Source: Gigaspora rosea
Taxonomy: Eukaryota > Glomeromycota > Glomeromycetes > Diversisporales > Gigasporaceae
Reading direction: 5' to 3'
Assembly: GCA_003550325.1 (NCBI GenBank)
Contig: QKWP01000030.1
Location: 314,103-378,102, forward strand
Length of the DNA stretch: 64,000 bases
In this document: piece by piece, positions 34,464 to 46,291 of the stretch
Layout: each line of letters starts with the position of its first letter
Position numbering within the stretch: position 1 is the stretch's first letter
Translations under genes and position numbers: made by a program
Notes under the pieces: generated by a model
Seen by the model: only the letters and a program-made list of their open reading frames with translations
What the model was told of the DNA's origin: nothing
The model's database searches: none

Positions 34464-34691
34464 TGTCGCAGCTGATGCTGAAAACGGCTGATGCTGAGAT
34501 TTGGGATCTCGATTTGAAACAATAAGCCCTGCTAAAATCCACAAATACTCTTTAAATATCAAATCTACACCCAAACCTCACCCTAACCCTATAAGACAAA
34601 AACGAAAAAATCACCACAAAAAAATTTTAAAATTTCATATTAAAGTAGGTCAAAATTTCAGCATCAGCCGTTTTCAGCATCAGCTGCAACA
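34464..34691. mobile_element. Telomere-core MITE, copy 9 (228 bp)
   Basis: TIRs of 34 bp starting TGTCGCAGCTGATGCTGAAA and the complement of TGTTGCAGCTGATGCTGAAA. Flanked by TTAAC at 34459-34463 and 34692-34696. The interior carries CCTCACCCTAACCCTATAAG. The 64-codon frame inside is not a gene. Confidence 0.7.
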
Positions 34692-34764
34692 TTAACTTTT
34701 TATTAACCAAATAAAACATAGTCTAATGCAAATAAAAAAATTTTCGCTTTTTTAAAATTAATAA

Positions 34765-34860
34765 CTTTAAATAAATCAACCATAGGTATAAAATCTGACT
34801 TTTAATTTAAATAAATCAACTATAGGTATAAAATCTGACTTTTAATTCAAATAATAAAAT
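34765..34860 (+). repeat. Two-copy tandem repeat (~44 bp)
   Basis: AAATAAATCAACCATAGGTA...AATCTGACTTTTAATTT occurs twice head-to-tail with few differences. Confidence 0.7.
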
Positions 34861-35512
34861 TCATCTAATTCTAGCTCCAATTTTGTAAAAATACAAATAT
34901 TTTCAACAGCTTAAAATAGCTAAATAAGCACTATATTTACCAGATTATTAAATTCGAACAAAATTTATGAAGTTTTATCATTCGTTATAAAAATCAAAAA
35001 CATCAAAGCATTTATAGATTAATAAACATTCTTATATGTTAATAAATTAAAATTATCAAATACACATGAAATATCGTTACTGCATTCATCAGAAATTGAA
35101 AAATCAAAGCGTTGTAAAATCTAAAAATTAAATTGTAAAAATTTTATCGATTGACAATTGAAGTATATAAGTGAATTATTTACCACGATTCTTTATCACT
35201 TCTAAGCAGGAATGGTAAGTGACCTGGTCATTTGCCAATTTTTCAAATGACCTCAAATGACCTCAAAATGACCGGTCATTTGAGGTCATTCAAATTTTGG
35301 GTCATTTGGAAATGACTCGTGACCAAATGACTACGGTCATTCCAAATGACCGGGTCATTTGGTCATTAGGTCATTTTACGTATAGTTAACATTCTACCAA
35401 TCACGTCGATTATTAATTGACATGCCATTTGTAAATTCGATATGTAATTTTGTAATCGGTAAATTATTATTCACGGACTTTGTTTTTTTTTAAAAAAAAG
35501 TAAATACTGTTA

Positions 35513-35728
35513 TTGTCGCGAAATATCAAGCCGGGGCTATTTAGAAAATCATACCCCTAAAAATAGCGAATATGATTTCGAAATATCGCCCGGCGCGTCT
35601 CAAAATAACGCGCCCCTATTTTTAGATGATCATCACAAATTTTCAAATCAGCTGTAAATTATATTGTTTCAAAATAACGCCCCGGCGCGTACTCTAAATA
35701 ATGCACCGGGTGCGTTATTTCGCGACAA
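35513..35728. mobile_element. 216-bp MITE with TA target, nested in hAT
   Basis: Ends TTGTCGCGAAATAT and the complement of TTGTCGCGAAATAA, flanked by TA at 35511-35512 and 35729-35730. Internal GGCGCG-rich repeats (CGCCCCGGCGCGTA) make it a conspicuous GC island. Confidence 0.6.
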
Positions 35729-36076
35729 TACGGTACATTATCTTTTGTATAGTATTTTTTTTCTTAATCACTTTATACCTGATATGATTCGATTGGACTG
35801 TCGTTTTACAACAGGTATGGTAAATAACTTAATAATCATATCGGCGGATCGGCGTAACATGTCGGCTCGACCAATCATGATCGAGGATTATCAAAAAATT
35901 TTACGCGAAAATTTATTACAAAGCGAATTTTCACAAAAACGGCCTTTTTAACCAGCTTTGTATTTATAATTAAGTACGTAGAAAATTACGAAATTCATGT
36001 ATTTAATTATAAGCCAAAAGTATATTAAAAAGGCTATTTTTTGAAAATTAGCTTCTGAATTTACCCTTGATAGTTA

Positions 36077-37812
36077 TAATGTTGTTAGCCAAAATTGTTT
36101 TATGCTTGTAGAAATATTTCGACATTTGATATTTAGGCTGCCGAAATGTCTAAATATTGCCGAAATCCTAAATTATGCCGAAATGTCTAAATAATGTCGA
36201 AATGCCTAAATAATGTCGAAATGTCTAAATTAAAAATATATATGAAAAACATATGGGAGCTGTTAATTAGTCCAACTAAAACCGCTGGTCCTGCGGTCCT
36301 CCTTAGAACTGTCTTTTTATGGGACTGACCAAAAAGACTATCAGTTCGAATATAGTTAGCTTTAAATTATTGTAACGAACATATGTAGCCTAATTTTTTG
36401 TGATATGCGAGGTTAATTTTTAGAGGCTTAGACAACAATAATAAATTTAAATATTTTAAATCGGAGTTTTTTTTTTAATGTTTATTTTATATTTTGCGAA
36501 TTATTAATTTGTCTTTGCTTTCAAACTAAATATTAAATATTTTGGATAAATGACAAATTAGTATTAGCGTTAGCAATTAAGGTTAGTTATTTTGGTTTTG
36601 CTATCACTCGCCTTGGTAAAGGCTGGCTCTATCTCCCACCCACCATCCCTAGTCAGTTGTTGGGCTATGTAGCTGCAGTGGTAGTGCAAGGACCTATTGG
36701 TGGATAGTTAGGCTCTGCGGCTGCATAGCAGCTCACGGACCTTAATAGTGGATAGTTAGGCACCGCAGCTGCAAGGATCTTATTAATGGATAGTTAGGCT
36801 CCGCTGCTGCAATGGCAGTGCAAGGACCTTATTAGTGGATGTTTAGGCTCCGCAATTGCAGTAGCAGTGTAAGGGCCTTATTTCTGGATAATTAGGCATC
36901 GCGGTTACAGTGGCAGTGCAAGAACCTTATTAATCGATAGATAGGCTACACAGCGCTGTACAAGACCTTATTAGTAGATAGTTAGGCTCCGTGGCTGCAA
37001 TGGCAGTGCAAGGACCTTATTGGTAATTAGTTAAACTCTGCAACTACAGAGACCTGAAACAGATACTGAGGATAATACCGGACAAACTGATTATTAGACT
37101 AATTAAATGTCTATAAATTGCACCAACATATTAATTTATTACCTGTTATTATATTCAAATGATTAATTTATTACTCCTTCATTACATAAAGCTACCTCTA
37201 AACAAATGTCTAAATCTGTCTATTATTATTAGAACTAGTATAATAATTCGTATTAATTTTGAAACCATGCATATAATTTTTGCAAATATATTTTTATGCG
37301 AGCATGCTAGCATAATGCAGGTCAATTTATCTCAAGCATTTGGAAGTTCCCAACTGGAAAATTATTATAAATTATGAACAAGGTCAAGAGTGGAACAAAA
37401 TTCCTTAATATTCCAACAATATAGCGTTTTTTATAAACCAGGTATAATACTGCGCATTATGTGCATTTTGTATAAAAAGCACTGAATATCTTATCACTAA
37501 TTAAGATTAAATTTATACTTAGTTGTGCTTTGTCTTTAAAGTTCAAAGTGCAGTAGTAATAATATAATATTCAATTTATTTACAAATAATGTTATTGTTT
37601 ATATTTAATTTAGATATTTAGTCACATAGTATTTTATTTAGTCAACTATTTAGACATTTAGTCACATAGTATTTATTTAGTCAACTATTTAGGCATTTAG
37701 TCAAATTTAGACTTTTGACATTTCAAAAAAAAAATAATGTCATGTCGAAATATATTTAGACATTAATTGCCTAAATGGTTGACTAAATTAAGTATTTCGA
37801 CTAACAACATTA
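36077..37812. mobile_element. hAT element nested in hAT (1.7 kb)
   Basis: Perfect 8-bp TSD GATAGTTA (36069-36076 and 37813-37820). Ends TAATGTTGTTAGCC and the complement of TAATGTTGTTAGTC. Subterminal repeats CGAAATGTCTAAAT / ATTTAGACATTT on both sides. The interior contains a 48-bp tandem repeat and a 72-codon frame (37159) without recognisable domain. No transposase. Confidence 0.85.
36660..37055 (+). repeat. Tandem repeat, ~48-bp unit, about 8 copies
   Basis: The unit resembles GTTAGGCTCCGCTGCTGCAA + TGGCAGTGCAAGGACCTTAT + TAGTGGATA, with units 40-51 bp apart. G+C is much higher than the surrounding element. The copies differ enough to be old. No continuous frame. Confidence 0.8.
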
Positions 37813-38392
37813 GATAGTTACTAACCCATTTCTCAATGCCCAACCCATCCTAAAACACCTTAATATTTCAACAAACAATAAAAGTACTTCTTTCTACAGC
37901 TTAGCATAGCTTTTTTATTAAGTTTTATTGGTTTTTTAACTTGTCTAGGCGCCAAAAAGGCTCTTTTGTTAGTTGTAACAAGTACTTCGTTTGTTAGTTT
38001 TTCAATGTTACTTAGGAGCAAATTTTTGTGTAACAGTTTATCAACAATTACGCCGATCCGCTGATATGTTTAGCCAAAAAAAATACAAATGTCACTCATT
38101 TATCGAATAAAAATTGGTCATTCGGGGTCATTAGCCATTTATTACGTGTAATATTTATTGGATAGCATCTAGCAACGTTTCGTTTTACAAAGAACAGTAA
38201 TCAATATAATTGGCTAAAAGTTATTAGATAACCAATTAACCAGAGTTAAATGACCTTCTTAAGTCATTTGAACCATGAAATGACCAATGACTAGTCATTT
38301 GTCATTTGAGTCATTTGGGTCATTTAAAGTCATTTACCATCCCTGCTTCTAAGGGTAGAATAAATAAAGAAATAATTGGTTCAGAGAGGTAT

Positions 38393-39100
38393 TTAAAGTT
38401 GAGCAGTTTGTTTGTAAGGTAATGGCGTTGATAATGTTGGAATAATTGCATCTGATGATTGAAATTCTTTTAATATTGCCGTTTGATTTTTTTGTTCTAT
38501 TATCTTATACCACCTTAACAATTTCTGATAAATATTAAATGCAGATGGCCTATTAGAAGGATTAGCTTCCATACATTGATTTGGCTAATTGAATATAGCA
38601 TTCAGGTGTGCACTTGGCAAATTACGAACGTAATCCGCTAAATATTTGAATAGCCAACGCTTCATCAAATTCAATATCGTAATGAGGTGGCCTCTCTGTA
38701 GACTTTTTAGTCATAATAATACCCAAATTATAGATGTCTGCTGCAATTAAATTGGGCTTATTTAACACTTTCGATGCAACATAAGATAAAACACCGTAAA
38801 TGCTGTCTTCAAATTCATCTTTTTTTTCTAGATCAAGTTCTGCAATGTGAGATATTAGATATCCATTAATATTAATGCTGTAATATATTACCGCTATGAA
38901 AGTCTCCATGAACATATTCCACTAGTGTACATTTATTAAATTTCTTGATATATCAAAATGTTGCTTTAATTTACTCTTCCAATTAAATCCCTAAAATTTT
39001 GATGATAGAAACTTATGAAGGTTTCCTCTATTTACATATTGAAATATTCATTATTGCCATAAATTCAAGATTACTACCCATTAATCTAAATTCTGTATAA
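38393..39100 (-). pseudogene. Protein-kinase pseudogene (TKL type, decayed)
   Basis: On the minus strand, pieces of a kinase domain appear in order but in shifting frames: RGNLHKFLSS (near 39030), WKSKLKQHFDISRNL, then VHGDFHSGNIL (catalytic loop, near 38895, in a different frame), IYGVLSYVASKVL where APE should be, AADIYNLGIIMTKKSTERPP, EALAIQIFSGLRS. A stop replaces the following Glu, then FAKCTPECYIQLAK, a frameshift, and RPSAFNIYQKLLRWY. The C-terminal stop is at 38393-38395. At least three frameshifts and two premature stops are visible, so it cannot encode a kinase. The N-lobe was not found. It is related in type to the intact gene at 19108-21183, but is not a copy of its Sel1 part. Confidence 0.8.
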
Positions 39101-39668
39101 TTTCTAATTCTGTATAATTTTTAAACTTGTAAAATTTATAGTAAAATTTATAATAATTTTATTAATTTATTTATATTAAGTCATAAATAAATCATTTAAA
39201 TTTCTCTTAAAAAAGTTTTTTTGTGTAACAAACAATGTTTTAAGTTCAACTATGCATAACGGTATACTGATTTTGTGTATTCATTTGAAATTAACCTTTT
39301 ATCATCTAAGAATAGTGATACGGGCTGACCTCGGCCCATCAGCCGGGCGGCAGGTGAGTAGGCCTTTGACCCATGTCCCTGCAGGTCAGCCCAGCTAGGA
39401 TATAAAATTTTTTTCACCTGATAGAATTTCATTGTATAACTTAGTTAAATTATGCGTAGAATATTCTCAAGTTAGTGCTTGCAATCGATAATTATCTATT
39501 CGACCAAAGTTGAATAGTCAACTTTTCTAGTTGATATTTATAAATTCAACTAGTCAATTAGCCTCTATAAAAACTCGATACATGGAAATGCATGCATAAA
39601 TACGAAATTGTATGCAGGCAGGCACGGGCTTCATAATCACTGCACGGAAATTGCACAGAAACTGATAA
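39101..39668. other. Spacer with a GC-rich inverted repeat (39314-39393)
   Basis: CGGGCTGACCTCGGCCCATC and the complementary GACCTGCAGG..CAGCCC-type sequence at 39378-39393 form a short GC-rich foldback. It looks like the fused ends of a hAT-like element, but no 8-bp TSD matches. The 60-codon frame across it is spurious. Confidence 0.4.
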
Positions 39669-40353
39669 GGCTAGACCAAGTTGATTATGTGCTTTACATT
39701 ACCCCCTCTCCCCTCCAGGAGGGGGGAAGGGTGGTTCACATAGTAAAATTTTTTTTCAAAAAGAAAAATTTTCCAATTGTTCCGTAACTATATAAAAATT
39801 TTCCGAAATGTCCCGTAGCCCTATGTATTTTTATTAAAATCTTTTTACTACAGTGCAGACAACCTAGTCCCGACCAATAAAATTGATAAATTCAAATTTC
39901 TAATCCTTCTTCAAAAAAAATAGTAACCAAAAAATACTATCTTAAAATGTTAAATCAAAACAAGCTAAATAGTTCCATGGTCTTAAATTTTTTTAAATCT
40001 ATTTATAAAAAAGTTATAGCAAGTTGAAGTTATAGTATTTTTATTATTAAATAAGTATAAAATTTGACTACCTTTTATATATATATAAAAAGCAAATTTA
40101 GCCTCTTTAATCAATTAATTTTATTTTTATATATATTAAAAATTTAAATTTGGCCATTTTGTATATAAAAATTTGGCCACTTTATATATAAATATTAGCT
40201 AAATTTTCAAATTGGCCTCTTTATATATATAAAAAATAAAATCTGAATTTTGCTGCTAAAATTTTTTATTGGTTGGGACTAGGTTGTTACACTGTATAAG
40301 AGGAGCTCTGAGGAGGAAGGTAATATAAAACACATAATCAACTTGGTTTAGCC
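39669..40353. mobile_element. PIF/Harbinger-like MITE (685 bp)
   Basis: TIRs of about 35 bp: GGCTAGACCAAGTTGATTAT... and the complement of GGCTAAACCAAGTTGATTAT..., flanked by TAA (39666-39668 and 40354-40356). A C-rich block CCCCCTCTCCCCTCCAGGAG follows the left TIR. Internal sequence at 39905-40015 resembles 1465-1565 (AATAGTAACCAAAAAATACT). Confidence 0.7.
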
Positions 40354-40384
40354 TAACTACCAAATCAAATATAGTAATTTTTTT

Positions 40385-41400
40385 TTTATGTCAAAGTTCC
40401 CACTCTGGGTGAGAGTTTATTTAATCAAGCCTTTGAATTAAGGGCGCCTCTTTGGGCAGCCCCACAATTGTTACATTGAATGAGAGTACAACTAGCTACA
40501 CGTACAACTTTTGGTTGTCTAATTAAAGTAGTCTGCCTGAAGGTTCTATACTAGTTGCCATACCTACAACCCAACTAGAGGATTGCCTATTTAAACCCTC
40601 TGGTCCAAGCTTCGCATATCAATCCTACTTGTGATCACCAGTACAGCCCTCCGATACATTAGTCAGTCAAAGACAGTCCCGGATGCTAACTACATCCCCT
40701 TAGGACTAATTTATCCTTGCAGTACACTTGGTAGAGCAGTCCCTGTTCCAGACAGGTATTACCTACACTTCGGTAACTTACGCACTCACCGAGGCAAGCA
40801 ACTTGCAGTCAGGGGGTACCTAACCGCTACCATTACCTACTTCTGCCCTTGTAATGTTTGCTCCAACTCCAGTACCGATCATCACTTTTCTATCAGTCTT
40901 TCATCAATACATCCCAAAATTCCAATCCAGTTGGCCCGGAAGGATTGATCTACCTAGCATTAGGCACCATTATAGTTTTTCTCCCCCTTGGTACCTACTT
41001 CTATAATATATACCCTTTTCTTCCGGTACCTAATTCGGCAGCCAGGTTGGTAGACCTTGTCCCTGAGGTCAACGTCCGGTTCTTCGGCTCTGGTCCAATA
41101 TTCCAGTTTTGGTAGCACCGTCAAAGATCTTTGCTACTTCCTTACTCGGGTCTTGCCAAATGGTTTTTCATTTCTCCGGTTCCTTAGATTTATCTGTATC
41201 ATGAGGTACAACTTTGCCTGAAAGCTCTCATTCGAGATAGTTAACAAGGACTACAGGTGATGTAACCAACTAATCGACAGGAAACAGTTACCAGAACACA
41301 GGTCTTATTTTTCAAAAGCGTCGTCAGTGGAATTAGAACTCTAGATCTGCCACTTGGGGGTGACAACTTACCAACTTCTCTAAGTCACCACACTCCTTAA
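40385..41400 (-). mobile_element. tRNA-headed retroposon (SINE-like), ~1.0 kb, full-length
   Basis: Reads on the minus strand from a tRNA-like head (GAGTGTGGTGACTTAGAGAA, box-A-like TAGAGAAGTTGG; box-B-like AGTTCTAATTCC) to an A-rich tail (an A10 run, seen as T at 40378-40387). Flanked by AGTAATTTTTTT at 40373-40384 and 41401-41412, a 12-bp target-site duplication overlapping the tail. The body aligns end to end with 56804-57977. G+C is near 45%, far above the surroundings. Open frames here (40631, 40858) are antisense, and no frame is shared between copies, so it appears non-coding and Pol III-promoted. Confidence 0.8.
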
Positions 41401-41412
41401 AGTAATTTTTTT

Positions 41413-42010
41413 AAATTCTATAGACTTATAAAATTCAAATAAAAAAAGTTTATTGAATTTGGCCTAGTAGTTGCTAAAATATCTTTGCTCAAATTTTGAA
41501 AAAAATCAAAATATCTATCAAAACATTTATCAAAACAAACTATAGAAAATTTACTTAAAACTTTGAGCAAAAATATCTCTGCAACTACTAAACCAAATTC
41601 AATAAACATTTTTTTGTTTAAATTCTATGAATCTTTATAGAATTAAAATAAAAAATTTATAAAATTTAACTTAAAATAGTTACAGAGTTATCTTTACTCA
41701 AATTTTTAAATAAATTCAAATCTTTATTAAAACAGAAGCTGCGCCGAAATTTTTCAAAATTTAAGTGAAGATATTTTAGCAACCAGCAAACCAAATTCAA
41801 TAAATTTTTTTATTTGAATTCTATGAATTCATAGAATTCAAATAAAAAAATTTATTGAATTTGGCTTGTTGGTTGCTAAGATATCTTTATTTAAAGTTTG
41901 AAAAAAATTTTGGCTAAGCTTCTGTTTTGATAGATATTTTGGATTTTTTTAAAATTGAGTAATGATAACTCTGTAACTATTAAGTTAAATTCTATGAATT
42001 TTTTTTAAGA
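41413..42010. repeat. Palindromic satellite array, short relative
   Basis: Units centred on TTGAATTCTATGAATTCATA-type palindromes (near 41425, 41625, 41825) with GTTGCTAAGATATCTTT half-units in alternating orientation. Same family as 1570-3565. The 63-codon minus-strand frame is spurious. Confidence 0.7.
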
Positions 42011-42014
42011 CAAA

Positions 42015-42235
42015 TCTAGACTGTGCCCTGTGTATTTTGTGCCTCTAATGTACTAATAATTAATTCTGGCTAGAGTTAGAGTTAGGGTTAAGGTTAGAAT
42101 TAGAGTTAAATCAAAATTTGTACAAAATTGCAAGAGAATTATTTTTTGTTAAAAGTGTAACAGGTGTTATCCTAGTAAAATTTTGAGATATAAAACTAGA
42201 GAGCATAAAGTGCATTGGGCACTATTTAGTTCTGT
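42015..42235. mobile_element. Telomere-core MITE, copy 10
   Basis: Ends CTGTGCCCTGTGTATTTTGT and the complement of ATAGTGCCCAATGCACTTTA are imperfect TIRs. The interior has GAGTTAGGGTTAAGGTTAG, TTGCAAGAGAATTATTTTTT and GTAACAGGTGTTATCC. Confidence 0.55.
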
Positions 42236-42476
42236 CCTATTTTTTTATATTAAGTTTATAGATTTATAGAATTCAATCTGATATAAAGAATAAACTCTTA
42301 TAAAATTTAAGCTTTTATCTGTTTAAAAATTATTACCAGGTTGCAAAACAGTTTATTTGAATAGCCCAAGTATCTTGTTTAATTCAATTGCTCAGTTAAG
42401 AAGCAGATTAATAACTTATAAAACTTCATATTTATCACTTAAGATATAACAATTATAATTACTAGATAGTTCATAT

Positions 42477-45021
42477 TAGGAATATTAAAATGCTTATATA
42501 AAACCTGCTCAAGCAGATTCGAAGCACAAACTTTTACAGTTTGCTTATAAATTTTTAAGCATTGCTTATAAGCAAATATGCTTTTAATGCTTTAAACCTG
42601 CTCCAAGCAAATATGCTTTAAATCTGCTCCAAGCAAGCATGCTTAAACAAATATGCTTTAAACTAGAAGTGCTAAAATACTTATATAAAACCTGCTTGAG
42701 CAGATTTAAAGCATAAACTTTTATAATTTGCTTGTTAATTTTTTAATATTCTGAATATCAAAATTCTAATTGTACTAAATTCTAATACACTAAATCTTAA
42801 AAGAACAAATCTGAAAAAAGATTCATAATTATAAATTTTTGGTATTTTAATTTATCTTTTGAGATTTAGTATATTGGAATTTAGTACAATTGGGATTTTG
42901 ATATTTGGGATATTAATACAAAATTGCTCAAAACAAATATGTTTTTAAATGCTATCTTTAAATATACTTAAAACAAATATGTTTTTAACTATTATTTTTA
43001 ACCCTGTTTTAAATATACTTCTAAAAATTATAAACTAATAGCTATACTATACAACTATTAAATAACTATTCTATATATTGTTTTGTTTGAACAAATACAG
43101 TCAAACCTCCACATAGTCACCCTCTATATAGTCACAAAACCAATATAATCACTTTTGTAAGTTTACCAACCTTTTTACTATAATTTTCACCTCTATATAA
43201 GCACATTTGCATTATAATCACTATCACAATTATTTATTTACCATCTATATAAAATTACCCCTATATAATCACATTATTATTATAATATTTTGAATTAATT
43301 ATTTTATTATTATAAATATTTTTGTAAGTTATTAATTATTATTTTTTAACAAGCAAAAATTTTTAAATTTGTTTTTTTAATAATCAATTATCTTTTCTAC
43401 ATACAAAAGTTAAAATTATACTAAGTAAATCAATAAAATTATCTAAGTAAAGTTGTTCAGTATACAAAATTACATATACTCTAAAATTTTGAGATAATTT
43501 GGTTAAAATCGTATTAATACACTTTTACAATTTACGTTTAGGCGAAAAAAATTAAAAAATTTAAAAATTTTTTAACTTAATCGTAAATTATAAAAGTGTA
43601 TTAATAAGATTTTAGCCAAATTATCTCAAAATTTCAGAGTATATGTAATTTTGTATCCCGAACAACTTTACTTATGTCATTTCTATCGATTTACTTTAGA
43701 TNTTTTATTTAAAAATTAAAAATTTTTTAACTTAATCGTAAATTATAAATGTATTAATAAGATTTTAACCAAATTATCTCAAAATTTCAGGGTATATGTA
43801 ATTTCATATACTGAACAACTTTATTTAGATCATTTTATCGATTTACTTTAGATAATTTTAACTTTTATATGTAGCTACGATATACGATTATTTTAAAAAA
43901 ATTTTTTTAATTTTTTTTAAAATAATCGTATATTGTAGCTACATATAAAAGTTAAAATTATCTAAAGTAAATCGATAAAAATGATATAGTAAAGTTGTTT
44001 GGGATACATAATTACATATACTCTGAAATTTTGAGATAATATGGTTAAAATCGTATTAATACACTTTTACAATTTACGTTTAGGCGAAAATAATTATAAA
44101 ATTTAAAATTTTTTTAACTTAATCGTAAATTATAAAAGTGTATTAGTAAGATTTTAACCAAATTATCTCAAAATTTCAGAATATATGTAATTTTGTATCC
44201 CAAACAACTTTACTTATATCATTTTTATCGATTTACTTTAGATAATTTTAACTTTTATATATAGCTACGATATACGATTATTTTAAAAAAAAATTAAAAA
44301 AAATTTTTTTTAAAATAATCGTATATCGTAGCTACATATAAAAGTTAAAATTATCTAAAGTAAATCGATAAAAATGATATATGTAAGTTGTTCGGGATAC
44401 AAAATTACATATACTCTGAAATTTTGAGATAATTTGGTTAAAATCTTATTAATACACTTTTATAATTTACGATTAAGTTAAAAATTTTTAATTTTTAAAT
44501 AAAAATTTTTATTTATTAAAACTTCTATATAATCACAATTTTTTTTATATGCAATTTTATTATAATTGTGATTATATAGAATCCCTCTATATTAGTCACA
44601 TCTCTATATAATAACCACTTTTCATATCCCGAGGGTGTGATTATATGGAGGTTTGACTGTATATCATTATCCTGTATTGCACATGCATGTGTATTTTTTA
44701 AAGCATATGATCAACTACCTATGATCAAATTAGTAATAATCAAAAAGTGGTTTGGAATTGGCTATAATTATATCGATATTTAGCGATAAGTTCTATATCT
44801 TTAGTATAGTATGAATTATTAAGTATACTTGTAGAAGCATGCTTATATATAAATGGTTTAGTCAAGTATAAACTTAAACTGCTTGAGCAATTTGTGAACT
44901 AAGCATGCTTGTATATGCTTATATATAAACTAGTTTATAAAAACCAGTTTAGCTTGCTTTGGCACCAAAGCAGATATGCTTCAAGTATAAACCAAACTGC
45001 TTGAGCAATTTAATATTCCTA
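42477..45021. mobile_element. hAT element (2.5 kb) with nested Tc1/mariner-type element
   Basis: Perfect 8-bp TSD GTTCATAT (42469-42476 and 45022-45029). Ends TAGGAATATTAAAATGC and the complement of TAGGAATATTAAATTGC. Subterminal repeats rich in AAGCATGCTT, CTGCTTGAGCAG and TTATATAAA. About 1 kb of its own sequence flanks the nested element 43098-44659. No transposase frame. Confidence 0.85.
43098..44659. mobile_element. pogo/Tigger-like Tc1/mariner element, non-autonomous (1.56 kb)
   Basis: Ends CAGTCAAACCTCCACATAGT and the complement of CAGTCAAACCTCCATATAAT, flanked by TA (43096-43097 and 44660-44661). The CAGTCAAACCTC terminus is the well-known pogo/Tigger type. The interior is not a transposase. 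It is four or more alternating inverted modules (AAAGTTAAAATTATCTAAAG, TTTTGAGATAATTTGGTTAA, ACGATATACGATTATTTTAA), another palindromic array held between transposon ends. One base is undetermined (N at 43702). Confidence 0.8.
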
Positions 45022-45029
45022 GTTCATAT

Positions 45030-46291
45030 GCTCTTATATAATTACTATTAGCTTTCGCATATAAATAATGTCATAGAAAATAAAAAGTCAAACCCTTCTT
45101 TTCTAATTCTTTTAATATTATTTAGTTCATTTAATGGAATCCATTATCAACATAAAGGCTCTAAGTTGAAATGCTTTTATTTGTTCATTAGGTATTCTTA
45201 TTAATACTTTCCATCTTTTGTTGCTCCACTTATAGACATTTTACTTCATCTTGTAATATTTATTATATTATGTATATTTTTGCATTTAAGTTCTCTTTGT
45301 AATCTTAGAATATATATTTTTTCACCTTTGTTATACAGATTTTTTACAATTTAAATTACTTTTATGCTTACCGACTAATGAGTATGAATTAAATGCTTTT
45401 ATAGCAAATAACAACATATTTATTAGTATCCAGTTTGGAGTAATTGGGTATTATATAGTTACTTAATTAAACATTACCAGGTATATAGTACAAAGTACAA
45501 AGTATATAGTTAACAGGCAATTTAATGTGTACAATTTTTTGAATATTATTGAATGGCATATTCAAATCAATCATTTGATGCGCATTAATATCACATGTAT
45601 AAACAAGTAAATTAGGTTTTGTTTAATGTTATATGAAAGCATTTTTTATATAAATTATTTAAATAAACTTGTAGCTGTATGCATCTTCTATATTCTGGTA
45701 CAATGTTGTACTTGCTATTTATGCTAATCAATTTAAGAATATAGTCTGATACTTTCTGAAAAATATTTGATCTGTGTGAATCTTGTAATTTATATTATAA
45801 TTCTTTATTTTTTTTGCTTGCTATAATTAATTTATATATACTAGAATATAGTACAAAGTGTATGGTTTACAGGCAACTATCTGTGTGCAAAATCTTGCAT
45901 AGGATAGTCACATGTTCAAATTGTATATAATCGTTAGGCTGGTCATGCATTGCTAGATTCTGCCCAATATCTGAATAGTATGTTGATTTAGAACTGTTTG
46001 AATTTGTGTTATAAAACATTACAGATTTTATGTGAATTCTTATACAAACATTTTTTGTAGTTAAATTTTATAAAGCTTGTGGCAGTGCATGGCTTCTAAA
46101 CTTAAAATATACCTTATACCTTACTACCTTTGGCAATTAATTTATGAATAAAAAAAGATGCAGTATAATTGTTAGTAATCTATTTCTGTATTTTAGATTT
46201 AATCCAAAAAAGGTATAGTAATTTATGTACAGTATAGAATCATCCAGAGTAGTAATTTTGGGCGATGAAAAATCTTGGATAGAAAAAAAAA
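45030..46291 (+). repeat. Direct repeats in a gene-free stretch
   Basis: Segments starting near 45486 and 45844 (AGTACAAAGT...GTTTACAGGCAA) are about 360 bp apart in direct orientation and share further scattered similarity for some 200 bp. The minus-strand frame 46137-46472 extends into the hAT element that follows and is not credible. Confidence 0.35.

Larger units (their letters stand above)
35207..38345. mobile_element. hAT element (host, 3.1 kb) with nested insertions
   Basis: Perfect 8-bp TSD CTTCTAAG (35199-35206 and 38346-38353). Ends CAGGAATGGTAAGTGACC and the complement of CAGGGATGGTAAATGACT. Dense subterminal AAATGACC/GGTCATTT repeats on both sides are typical of hAT transposase-binding regions. 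About 1.4 kb remains after removing the nested 36077-37812 element. An inverted pair CATATCGGCGGATCGGCGTA (near 35838 / 38050) lies internally. A 95-codon frame (35664-35951) covers a MITE end plus unidentified sequence and has no transposase motif that I recognise. Confidence 0.85.

Noticed and set aside
34501..34695. 64-codon ORF as a small secreted protein
   Set aside because: It is contained in a 228-bp MITE with TIRs and a TSD; no signal peptide-like start.
40631..41115. Frames of 105 and 85 codons (plus)
   Set aside because: Antisense to the retroposon and not conserved in the second copy.
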